Of a stretch of 64,000 nucleotides of DNA, positions 34,357 to 44,061 are shown piece after piece. The translations under genes were made by a program, and so were the position numbers. Within the stretch, counting starts at the first letter, position 1, and each line of letters starts with the position of its first letter. The stretch comes from Rosa chinensis. Lineage: Eukaryota > Streptophyta > Magnoliopsida > Rosales > Rosaceae. The notes under the pieces were generated by a model. It did no database searches. It saw nothing but the letters and a program-made list of their open reading frames with translations, and had not been told where the DNA came from. Location: NCBI RefSeq assembly GCF_002994745.2, contig NC_037088.1, forward strand, positions 60,840,397-60,904,396. The letters are read 5' to 3'.

Positions 34357-36724
34357 TGATAGGAGCATTTTAATGTGATATTTTAATAGTTAATTCCTCA
34401 CATTTTGCTTAGTTAATTCCTTAACTGAATCGATTTTAATTCAATTTCTATTTTTAGGTACATTGGAGTAAATGAAGGTGAAATGAGCGTTAGGTCCATA
34501 ATTACCTAGAAATGATGGAGAAGAATGAAAATGCACTAAAAAGTCAACCTTGAATATTTTCTTACTCCGGCTAGGAGAATCAGAGCCAAGCAAGGAAGAA
34601 GGAGCGGCCGCCTGATCAAATGAACTTCAAATGAGCTGAAACTTTCCAGATCCATTCTAGACACCCAAAGGATCATTTCTTATGAAGAGTGCCAGAGAAA
34701 AATATGAGTGGAAGGCCTTCAAACAATCAGCCCAATTTTCTACAGAAGTAAAACCGGAAAACTGGACCTGTAAGAGGTCCAGCAGCATTTCCGGCCCAAC
34801 CACATGGATTGAAGCTCTGAAAATTTGTCAGGATGATCTACACTCATAGTGGAACATTTCATATGAAGAAGTCAAAGTCATATAATGAAGTCTTGTTGGA
34901 GAAATAATTGAAGGAATAAAGGGGAAGAAACTGACCTGAAAACAGCTCAACACCACATATTCATGTTTCCCACCCACATGAAGAAAGCTAGATGCTTTTC
35001 TCTTTTTCCTTGGATATATTTTTTCTACAATCTCTTTAATAGATCATCATCACTTCCATGTTGCTGCACCTTCATGCTTTGCTTTCATTTCATCATTTCT
35101 CTTTCTTTTCCATATTTTACAAATCACTTTCATACTCCACTTTCATTATTTTTCTTCCACTCATCATTTCACTCTTCTTTTTCTTCCCTATATAAACACT
35201 TTCTCCTCTCATTCTAAAAAACATTCCTTCATCCATTTCATCTCCTTGTCTCACCATTTCCTTTCCATTTTCCCAAACATTCCTTCATCCATTTCATCTT
35301 CTTGTCTCACCATTTCCTCTCCATTTTCCTTAGTCACCAATTCCTTCATCCATTTCATCTTCTTGTCTCACCATTTCCTCTCCATTTTCCTTAGTCACCA
35401 ATTCCTTCATCCATTTCATCTTCTTGTCTCACCATTTCCTCTCCATTTTCCTTAGTCACCAATTCCTTCATCCATTTCATCTCCTTGTCTCACCATTTCC
35501 TCTCCATTTTCCTTAGTTTTCATTTTCCCACAAATTGCTTCATCCATCTCATCTTCTTTATCTCTCCATTTCCTTTCCATTTTCCTTCTCCATTCTCTAG
35601 TTGCAAAGTTCTGCGTTTTCAAGCAAGGAGAGGAAGAAGAAGAAGGAGCCGTGAAGATCATATCCTCCATCATCCACCTTGAAGGCTTGCTTTCAAGATT
35701 CAAGATCCAACCATCTAGCTCTCCATCTCCATCTCCACTCACGGTGTAATTCATTCTTTTTCCTTGTAATGATCTTTTGTTTTCCTTGTTTGAATTCATA
35801 TGAACTTGTTTCTAGTTAACAATAATGTTTAGGGTAAAGTTTAAACCCAATTTCTATGTTTAAATAAAGTTTTCGAATTCTATAATTGTGATTCTAAGTT
35901 GCTTATGTGAGTTTGTTCGATTAAATTTGCTTTACAGAAAACTTTTATATGTTTATCTTATTTGGGTCGACACTTATAGGATTTGCATGTAATTGGTGCT
36001 AGGTTTAAGAACATGAAATCGACTTTTCGTTTTGTGTAAACTTGAATCAAAGTAGTAAAGGTTTTGGACAAAAATCGAATTCAATTGAAGAGGATTGCAA
36101 TTAGGTGAACTTATTCATACTAAGTTGTACACTTGAGTTGATAGCCTTTCTCTATGTCTAATGCGTTGAACATGTCATGATTGACTAGCTTTCTAGGGCT
36201 TGATTGCATGTTTGATAGGATTAATCTAGGTGCTTTCGCTTAGGTTAATTAGCATTGAAAAGTAAAATATGGGAAATCATTTGCTTTCGAATGTTTCACA
36301 TGATCAACTCCTCTCTCATGACTTGGAAGAACAATTATAGGGTTTGAATCGAATTTGATTACATGGAATTGATTTTGATCTTTGTTTTTTGCAATCCACC
36401 CTTGTATATATGTTTTTACGTTTTCTTTATTTTATTTATTTTAATTTTAATTTTAAGAATCCTAATCCCCCCTTATTTGTGTTTACTTGTATATATTTAT
36501 TCTTTATTTTATTTTGTAAATAATACTTTATTATTTTAATTCTTTATTTGTTTATACAATTGTATATATTTATATTCTTTATTTTATTTTTGTAAATAAT
36601 ACTTTTCTTTATTTGTTTCACAATTACAAGTGTACCCTCAATCCCCGGATAGAACGATCCCTATTTGCTTATACTACTAACGATATTTTCAGGGTTAAAT
36701 TGCGCGCTCGCTTTGAGCACATCA
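34357..36724 (+). repeat. left LTR of the nested element
   Basis: 2368 bp. It contains a TATATAAACAC promoter-like site at about 35199-35209, then a tandem array of about 60 bp (35224-35520) built on CCTTCATCCATTTCATCTTC, about four copies. All of this is repeated in the right LTR. Confidence 0.95.
35224..35520. repeat. 60-bp tandem repeats inside the LTR
   Basis: Four to five copies of a pyrimidine-rich unit with TCTCACCATTTCCTCTCCAT and a TTAGTCACCAATT spacer, just after the TATA-like site. The same array lies at 42554-42850 in the other LTR. The open frames seen across it are a by-product of the repeat. Confidence 0.85.
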
Positions 36725-36729
36725 ATTTT

Positions 36730-36747
36730 TGGCGCCGTTGCCGGGGA
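36730..36747 (+). promoter_or_regulatory. primer-binding site, tRNA-Asp
   Basis: TGGCGCCGTTGCCGGGGA, 18 bases complementary to the 3' end of plant tRNA-Asp(GTC), five bases after the left LTR. It primes minus-strand DNA synthesis and fixes the element's orientation as plus. Confidence 0.9.
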
Positions 36748-37925
36748 TTGAAAAATCACTTGCTAAATTGTGTCATTTATTGTATATATTTGTTGTATAT
36801 AAATTGTTTAAAACTTAGTTTAAATTAACTAAGATGTTATTTATATTATTGAACACGAATTTTAATTGTAGGTTGTAAATTGAGAGGAATAGGTGAAGTC
36901 TCTTTTGTTAATATTGGCCTAAACCCCTTATTGGTACCTATCTCAGGTCCCTTAAGGTTGAGGGCGGCCTTTATTAACACTTGTTGAACTGTCTTCACAC
37001 TTATGAACTTTCTCATCTTAGTAAGAAAGCCTATGTGGAATGGTGTCTAGGAAGGGGACAACGTTCATGACGGGTTTTTGAATCCAGAAGTGCTTGCAAA
37101 TGGGCCTAAACCACTATGTGGGAGTAGCTCATGCCAAAATGGATTTTTCCTCTCGTGTTCGTCCTCCCCCACCTGGCCATTTCAGTAAGGTTGCCCAAAA
37201 GATTTGAAAGGGAGTTTGTGTCTAGGCGACTATACTTGGGCCGCACGTCCACTTGATTTACCGCTTGGAATTTGATTCGATATCAATAATGTTTATAATA
37301 AAAGAAATACTTGTGAATACTCTATACGTGTAAATTATTTTGTTGTTTCACACTTTAAACTTGTAAAAATACTTTTCACGTTTTATACTCACTTGAGTAC
37401 TTAACTTGTGTCTTATGTACAATATACTTGTTAATTATACTTGTAGTTTGTAATTAATAGTTATACTTGTTTTTATTTGGTATTTCTTTGTTAATTATAG
37501 TTACTAACTTTATTTAATGTAGGTACCGTCTGGCTGCAAGACGTAAAATACAAGCGCTACTTGGGAGGCAACCCAATTCAGAATATAATCAGATTTGCTT
37601 TCTCTTTCCCTATTTCTTTTTATTTTTCAATTTTTCTCTATTGTTTTTATTTTAGGATTTGTTTTCGTAAATGTCTTCTATCTATGCTTACTTATTTCAT
37701 TGCATGCTTTTAATTGATTACATTGAAGATAATGCAATATTTAAGTGTGGGGGAAGGGATTTATATTTTTGTCTTTCATTTTGAGTCCAATATATATTTA
37801 TATTTGTCTTTTATTTTTGAGTCATTTATATAAAAAAATAAAAAAAAATAAAAAAAAACTGCATTCATTCAGTCTTATTAAATTCAGCTATTTACAAAAA
37901 AAAAAAAAAAAATTCATACACTATA
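36748..37925 (+). other. leader and relic 3'-module of the nested element
   Basis: No coding region. A conserved module at 37520-37760 reads AAGCGCTACTTGGGAGGCAA (37552-37571), then AATGCAATATTTAAGTGTGG (37732-37751). A second version lies at 39698-39921, after an ORF. The first therefore looks like the tail of a lost coding unit. A-rich low-complexity DNA follows (37833-37917). Confidence 0.5.
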
Positions 37926-38537
37926 CTAAGCCATGTCTGCATCTCCGTAGGAGTTGAGGCTGAGCTCAAGGGAAATGCGAGAGTCACCTCCATAGCCGCT
38001 ACCTCCCTCGGAAGTAGTCTTCATGTTGCCAAAGATGTCCTCACCATGCATGGGGAACAGTGGAAGGGTTTCAATCTCCTGGTGATATTCTCCTCGTTGT
38101 TCCATGATCGATCCATCAACACCATAGCCGACACATGAGCCAAAGTTTAGATCAATGGATCTACCATCATCAGTAGAACTAGTGGATCCAAAATTGAGAT
38201 TGAGAGATCCACCAACCGGAACGTTCCGAAATTCCTTCAACTTCTGCCTCTCACGAGCCTTGAGGTTCTGGAACCAAAAGAAGACGTTCTTGTCCTCGAT
38301 CTGCCCATACTGTTTCAGATGAAGGCAGATCTCTTGAATCTGCTCTGGAGTTGGGTACTTAAAACCCTTATCATAGTAAAGGCCCTTGAGGATTCTTAGT
38401 TGAGGCGGTGTGGGAGCCCATCGGTTACTACTCCCGGCTGCTTGGATGCTTCCTCCCTCCTCGGTTGGTTGCTGGGCTTGTAATTCCATTTGTTGCTGGG
38501 TTTGTAACTCCATTAGTTGCAGAGTTCGTGGTTCCAT
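37926..38537 (-). CDS. WUS: WUSCHEL-type homeobox protein, intronless, inside a retrotransposon
   Basis: A 203-residue intact ORF from the ATG of MEPRTLQ to TAG. A Gln-rich N-terminus (residues 1-38) leads into a WOX homeodomain at about 39-103, with [20 protein letters not shown] in helix 1 and [16 protein letters not shown] in helix 3. The long loops and LYY are typical of the WUS branch. Near the C-terminus is the WUS box TLPLFPMH, then the EAR-like repressor motif SLELSLNS. Functional WUS keeps stem cells in shoot meristems and acts as a DNA-binding repressor. Here helix 3 has Leu where WUS-clade proteins I know have His (WFQNHKARERQ), and FF for FY. Known WUS genes have introns, so this is probably a retrocopy. 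It runs antisense to the element. Whether it is expressed is unknown. Confidence 0.9.
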   Translation of the reverse strand: MEPRTLQLMELQTQQQMELQAQQPTEEGGSIQAAGSSNRWAPTPPQLRILKGLYYDKGFKYPTPEQIQEICLHLKQYGQIEDKNVFFWFQNLKARERQKLKEFRNVPVGGSLNLNFGSTSSTDDGRSIDLNFGSCVGYGVDGSIMEQRGEYHQEIETLPLFPMHGEDIFGNMKTTSEGGSGYGGDSRISLELSLNSYGDADMA

Positions 38538-38650
38538 GTTGATGAAGAAAGGATTTGAGTTTCGAAAGAAAGGCTGAAGGGTTGAGAGAGAAAGGATGGA
38601 ACTCGGAAGAATTTTCTTTTGGAGTGAATAGTCGCTCCCTCAGAATGCAC

Positions 38651-38660
38651 CTAATTATAG
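38651..38660 (-). promoter_or_regulatory. possible TATA box of the WUS-type ORF
   Basis: CTATAATTAG on minus, about 115 bases before the start codon. The region between has no upstream ATG in good context. Inferred from position only. Confidence 0.3.
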
Positions 38661-38768
38661 AACGAGTGAGCAGATCTCCACCGTTGGATGGACGACCTCT
38701 GAGATTAAATCTACGCGTTGGATTAAAGTCACCCGCAAACACGGAAAAGCTGTTGCCGCGTGGAAGAC

Positions 38769-38951
38769 ACGTGGGGGAACCAAACGAATCTCGAGGAGCT
38801 GTGACAGACAAGCTACAGCCGAAAGCAGGTTTAATTGCCGTGAATCAAGGAAAAGAAGGACGCGTGGGGGAATCAAACGAATCTCGAGGAGCTATAGCCG
38901 AAAGCATGCCATAAATCCAGGAAAAGAAAGGAATATTTACACGTGGGGGAG
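38769..38951. repeat. direct repeats with ACGTGGGGGA upstream of the WUS-type ORF
   Basis: A block of about 32 bp (CGTGGGGGAACCAAACGAAT, then CTCGAGGAGCT) at 38769-38800 recurs at 38863-38893, about 94 bp on. A third partial copy of CACGTGGGGGA starts at about 38939. CACGTG is a G-box core. The repeats lie 230-415 bp upstream of the WUS-type start codon, so they could act as promoter elements. Confidence 0.6.
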
Positions 38952-39128
38952 TTTCTTGGGCCGTGAACTGTCATAACTCTTCTCCTTCCCGGAGAAGCTT
39001 TGTTAAAACCGTGTGCCTGTTGAGATTTCTACCCTATTTTGTGCTTTACATATACATCCTTTTTTGTCTCCTCCAGATTTTACTAAGGTTTGTCTAAGCG
39101 TGCAGTTTCAAATTCCTTCTACTTCCTC

Positions 39129-39659
39129 ATGGCTCGAACCAAGGTTACCCCTCGCAGGGGCGTCAATCAACGCCGTGTTCTCTCTTTGGAAGAAGAAGGT
39201 CGTCAAGCGGCCACTAGAGCTGGACTTACTCGTCCATGGGACCATCGTCCTATCCGTGAGCGTACCCGCAGTCCCCCTCCTCTGCCTCGTCGCTCTCCCA
39301 GACTGCATCCCGGAGAGTCTTCTTCCTCACCAGCTGCTCGTGCTCCTCGGCCTGTGGCCACCCTGGAAAGCTTGTCGGATTCTATTGATGATTTGCGCTC
39401 CTCTCTCCGCGATGGTATTATGGTGACAGATTGGAGAGTCAATTGCATGATCGATTACATCTCTGAGATGAACTGCTCTTTGATCCGCTGTCACACTGCA
39501 ATAAACAAGCTTGCTCAGGAAGTCAATAACTTGCAGAGTTATCCTCCTGGGTTTCCTCGCAAGGACGCTACTGCATCACACCATGAGGACCCTCCTCAGG
39601 AAGCTGAAACCAGCAAGAGGGCTGCCACTCGCCCGCATACCGCTCCTCCAAAGGAGTAA
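39129..39659 (+). CDS. unknown 176-aa protein of the nested element
   Basis: Starts at the ATG of MARTKVTPRRG; the frame is open a little further upstream but without an ATG. The N-terminal third is strongly basic and rich in Arg, Ser and Pro. The middle (about residues 75-130) looks helical and possibly coiled (LESLSDSIDDLRSSLRDG, HTAINKLAQEVNNLQ). The C-terminus is Pro/Glu-rich. It is followed by the second AAGCGCT/GGGAGGCAACCCA module (39698-39721), as ORFs in this type of element usually are. Not gag, protease or RT by any motif I can see. A nucleic-acid-binding role is a guess from its charge only. Confidence 0.5.
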   Translation: MARTKVTPRRGVNQRRVLSLEEEGRQAATRAGLTRPWDHRPIRERTRSPPPLPRRSPRLHPGESSSSPAARAPRPVATLESLSDSIDDLRSSLRDGIMVTDWRVNCMIDYISEMNCSLIRCHTAINKLAQEVNNLQSYPPGFPRKDATASHHEDPPQEAETSKRAATRPHTAPPKE

Positions 39660-41670
39660 ATGGAGATACAAGTCTAGGCTGAAAGACTTTAAACATTAAG
39701 CGCTGCATGGGAGGCAACCCATTTCAACTCTAGCTGTGGAGGAGACATCAAACGCAGATTTGCTTTCTTGAACTCTTCCTTCTATTTTATTTTCATGGAT
39801 TTTAAGTTGTTTTAAGTTTCGTTGTGTTAACTTTCTCTTCTATGCTTGATTTATGCTTTGCATGCTTTATATTTGTTATACATTGAGGACAATGCATGAA
39901 TTAAGTATGGGGGAAGGATTATTGCTTTATTGTGTTTTTAGTAGTTAGTATATAAAAAAAAAAAAAAAAAAAAAAAGTTGATGTTGGATTGTGTTTTTAT
40001 TGTGTTTTTAGTTGATGTTGTGATACACTAAGGTATATTGGATTAAACATAGTCTTGAAAAAGGGTAGCTGTTTCAGTCCCATTGCACATCGAGACTCCC
40101 TGTTCCCGTACCTAAGTGTTGAAATTAAATTAAATTGTAAAAAAAAAAAAAAAAATGTTGGTTTTAGAGTGTTTTTGTGTGTTTGAGTCTTAGGATGCTC
40201 CTAACGTCTAGGATGAACATGTCTCCGAATTCATGGCTGAAGGTTTTCACAATCAAAATAGGACTTAATTGAATTCTGTGGTTAATCGACATTGTGATGC
40301 TTGTATGAAGATTTGAGATAGGATTGTAACTTGGTTCATTAAGCATGCTAGGATTAAGTCTGATTCATTTGACCCAAGTGAGCTGTTGAGCTAAAATACT
40401 TTCTTTTTGAGTGCATACTGATAATTCTAGAATTTCGTGGCTGTATTTGCAAAACCTCATCTTTCTTTGAAAATCCAATGATCATGTGCCATAGATTTTA
40501 ATGGACTAGAGAGTACTAGAACTCGGCTGTTGTGACTGTCAAAACTTGTATGCCATAATATGCACTGATCCTGGATAGGATAGAAGGCATTAGGGTAACC
40601 ACCATAGCCAAACAAGCATGTGTCCCCAATTGTGCCCGTCGTGGGACTCCTTAGAATGAACCCCTTTGAGCCTACGTTGAAAACCTTTGTTTCATCACCC
40701 TCACTACCCTACCATAAGCTTAGTATAGGATATCTCTACCCTTGTCTTAAGGACTTAGTAGAGCATGACATAGTATGTAGGGGTGACGATGAAAGACAAG
40801 TGTGGGGTGGGGAAAATCCAAGAAAAAAAAAAAAAAATTTGCCTTGAAAAAAAGAAAGAAAGAAAGAAAGAAAAGCGGCAAAAGAGAAGAAAAATTGAAA
40901 GGAAAACTCTTGGGAAATTGTTGAAGTGTGGTTTTGGACTTTCAAATTTGTAGAAGGCTCAAAATTGAAAATTATGCCTTTGTCCATTCCCATGTTGGTT
41001 AGAGTGAAGGTTTGGCCCAAAACAATGATATTTGGTCTACAAAAAATGATGACATAAGGTGGTCCTTATATGCTCTGCTAGGTCCTTAGGATTTTTTTGT
41101 ATCCTTAATCTTCATTTCGAAAACCCTAGCTTAGCCCCATTACAACCTGTTTTAAGTGCTGACTTGATCCTTGAGATGGGCAGTCTTTGGTTAGTGGAGT
41201 CAGTTACGCAGTCGAGCTTATGGTTTAGGTCCATTTGTGCACTTAGTCATTTCATGAGGTCTTTAAAAATTCTTCACAAAATGTGTTTATTGATGAAATA
41301 TGCAAGCTGTTTGTTGCCTTACAATTTGTTCTCTTGCATATACTTGAGTGTGAAGCTTTTAAGCATAGCCATTTCTGAGAGAAAAATTGAGAGTATGCCC
41401 TGTAAGTTTGGATTGGACTTGTTCGAAACATGCTATCATTCACTGTATAACTTAAGTTCTCCATATCTTGCTTAGTCATATGAATGTCACAGGTTTATTA
41501 ACCATGGAATTATCTTTGTGATTTTGATTAAGTGTTTAACGTGAAAGCCATGAGTTTGGAGTCTCTGAGACAACAGTTAGGAGCAATAGAGTCATTTACT
41601 TGCCTTTTGTCAAGCCTTTGTTCTGTTTTGGATTTTTTTTGTTTTGTTTTGCTAAGGGACTAGCAAAAGC
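39660..41670 (+). other. 3' non-coding part of the nested element
   Basis: Starts with the conserved module at 39698-39921 (ends TTAAGTATGGGGGAAGG). It continues with A-runs at 39955-39976 and 40138-40155, and a (GAAA)n tract at 40852-40873. Only short chance ORFs. Confidence 0.5.
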
Positions 41671-41686
41671 TAAGTGTGGGGGAATT
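41671..41686 (+). promoter_or_regulatory. polypurine tract of the nested element
   Basis: TAAGTGTGGGGGAATT sits directly before the right LTR and primes plus-strand synthesis. The two internal modules (37741-37757 and 39900-39917) hold almost the same G-rich string. Confidence 0.8.
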
Positions 41687-44056
41687 TGATAGGAGCATTT
41701 TAATGTGATATTTTAATAGTTAATTCCTCACATTTTGCTTAGTTAATTCCTTAACTGAATCGATTTTAATTCAATTTCTATTTTTAGGTACATTGGAGTA
41801 AATGAAGGTGAAATGAGCGTTAGGTCCATAATTACCTAGAAATGATGGAGAAGAATGAAAATGCACTAAAAAGTCAACCTTGAATATTTTCTTACTCCGG
41901 CTAGGAGAATCAGAGCCAAGCAAGGAAGAAGGAGCGGCCGCCTGATCAAATGAACTTCAAATGAGCTGAAACTTTCCAGATCCATTCTAGACACCCAAAG
42001 GATCATTTCTTATGAAGAGTGCCAGAGAAAAATATGAGTGGAAGGCCTTCAAACAATCAGCCCAATTTTCTACAGAAGTAAAACCGGAAAACTGGACCTG
42101 TAAGAGGTCCAGCAGCATTTCCGGCCCAACCACATGGATTGAAGCTCTGAAAATTTGTCAGGATGATCTACACTCATAGTGGAACATTTCATATGAAGAA
42201 GTCAAAGTCATATAATGAAGTCTTGTTGGAGAAATAATTGAAGGAATAAAGGGGAAGAAACTGACCTGAAAACAGCTCAACACCACATATTCATGTTTCC
42301 CACCCACATGAAGAAAGCTAGATGCTTTTCTCTTTTTCCTTGGATATATTTTTTCTACAATCTCTTTAATAGATCATCATCACTTCCATGTTGCTGCACC
42401 TTCATGCTTTGCTTTCATTTCATCATTTCTCTTTCTTTTCCATATTTTACAAATCACTTTCATACTCCACTTTCATTATTTTTCTTCCACTCATCATTTC
42501 ACTCTTCTTTTTCTTCCCTATATAAACACTTTCTCCTCTCATTCTAAAAAACATTCCTTCATCCATTTCATCTCCTTGTCTCACCATTTCCTTTCCATTT
42601 TCCCAAACATTCCTTCATCCATTTCATCTTCTTGTCTCACCATTTCCTCTCCATTTTCCTTAGTCACCAATTCCTTCATCCATTTCATCTTCTTGTCTCA
42701 CCATTTCCTCTCCATTTTCCTTAGTCACCAATTCCTTCATCCATTTCATCTTCTTGTCTCACCATTTCCTCTCCATTTTCCTTAGTCACCAATTCCTTCA
42801 TCCATTTCATCTCCTTGTCTCACCATTTCCTCTCCATTTTCCTTAGTTTTCATTTTCCCACAAATTGCTTCATCCATCTCATCTTCTTTATCTCTCCATT
42901 TCCTTTCCATTTTCCTTCTCCATTCTCTAGTTGCAAAGTTCTGCGTTTTCAAGCAAGGAGAGGAAGAAGAAGAAGGAGCCGTGAAGATCATATCCTCCAT
43001 CATCCACCTTGAAGGCTTGCTTTCAAGATTCAAGATCCAACCATCTAGCTCTCCATCTCCATCTCCACTCACGGTGTAATTCATTCTTTTTCCTTGTAAT
43101 GATCTTTTGTTTTCCTTGTTTGAATTCATATGAACTTGTTTCTAGTTAACAATAATGTTTAGGGTAAAGTTTAAACCCAATTTCTATGTTTAAATAAAGT
43201 TTTCGAATTCTATAATTGTGATTCTAAGTTGCTTATGTGAGTTTGTTCGATTAAATTTGCTTTACAGAAAACTTTTATATGTTTATCTTATTTGGGTCGA
43301 CACTTATAGGATTTGCATGTAATTGGTGCTAGGTTTAAGAACATGAAATCGACTTTTCGTTTTGTGTAAACTTGAATCAAAGTAGTAAAGGTTTTGGACA
43401 AAAATCGAATTCAATTGAAGAGGATTGCAATTAGGTGAACTTATTCATACTAAGTTGTACACTTGAGTTGATAGCCTTTCTCTATGTCTAATGCGTTGAA
43501 CATGTCATGATTGACTAGCTTTCTAGGGCTTGATTGCATGTTTGATAGGATTAATCTAGGTGCTTTCGCTTAGGTTAATTAGCATTGAAAAGTAAAATAT
43601 GGGAAATCATTTGCTTTCGAATGTTTCACATGATCAACTCCTCTCTCATGACTTGGAAGAACAATTATAGGGTTTGAATCGAATTTGATTACATGGAATT
43701 GATTTTGATCTTTGTTTTTTGCAATCCACCCTTGTATATATGTTTTTACGTTTTCTTTATTTTATTTATTTTAATTTTAATTTTAAGAATCCTAATCCCC
43801 CCCTTATTTGTGTTTACTTGTATATATTTATTCTTTATTTTATTTTTGTAAATAATACTTTATTATTTTAATTCTTTATTTGTTTATACAATTGTATATA
43901 TTTATATTCTTTATTTTATTTTTGTAAATAATACTTTTCTTTATTTGTTTCACAATTACAAGTGTACCCTCAATCCCCGGATAGAACGATCCCTATTTGC
44001 TTATACTACTAACGATATTTTCAGGGTTAAATTGCGCGCTCGCTTTGAGCACATCA
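41687..44056 (+). repeat. right LTR of the nested element
   Basis: 2370 bp, nearly identical to 34357-36724, including the 60-bp tandem array at 42554-42850. It ends in CATCA before the ATAGG target copy. Confidence 0.95.
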
Positions 44057-44061
44057 ATAGG

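Larger units (their letters stand above)
34357..44056 (+). mobile_element. young nested LTR retrotransposon carrying a WUSCHEL-type gene
   Basis: LTRs 34357-36724 and 41687-44056 (2368 and 2370 bp) begin TGATAGG and end CATCA. The target duplication ATAGG lies at 34352-34356 and 44057-44061. By eye the LTRs differ only in two single-base homopolymer indels (near 36470 and 36513), so insertion is recent. The primer site matches tRNA-Asp, as in Athila-type Ty3 elements, and a purine tract precedes the right LTR. The 4.96-kb interior has no gag-pol that I can see, which makes it a large non-autonomous derivative (LARD-like). Instead it holds a WUS-type ORF in antisense and one unknown ORF in sense. 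Confidence 0.95.

Noticed and set aside
35452..35799. ORFs in the LTRs (84, 69, 115 and 65 codons, repeated at 42.3-43.1 kb)
   Set aside because: They arise from the 60-bp pyrimidine-rich tandem array and appear identically in both LTRs. No domain is seen.
37860..37920. A-run next to the WUS-type stop as a poly(A) tail of a processed retrocopy
   Set aside because: The A-run is on the plus strand, so relative to the minus-strand WUS ORF it is a T-run, the wrong polarity for a tail.
38428..38914. ORFs of 119-127 codons upstream of the WUS-type gene
   Set aside because: They overlap the WUS-type start or its repeats, have no recognisable domain and no splice support.
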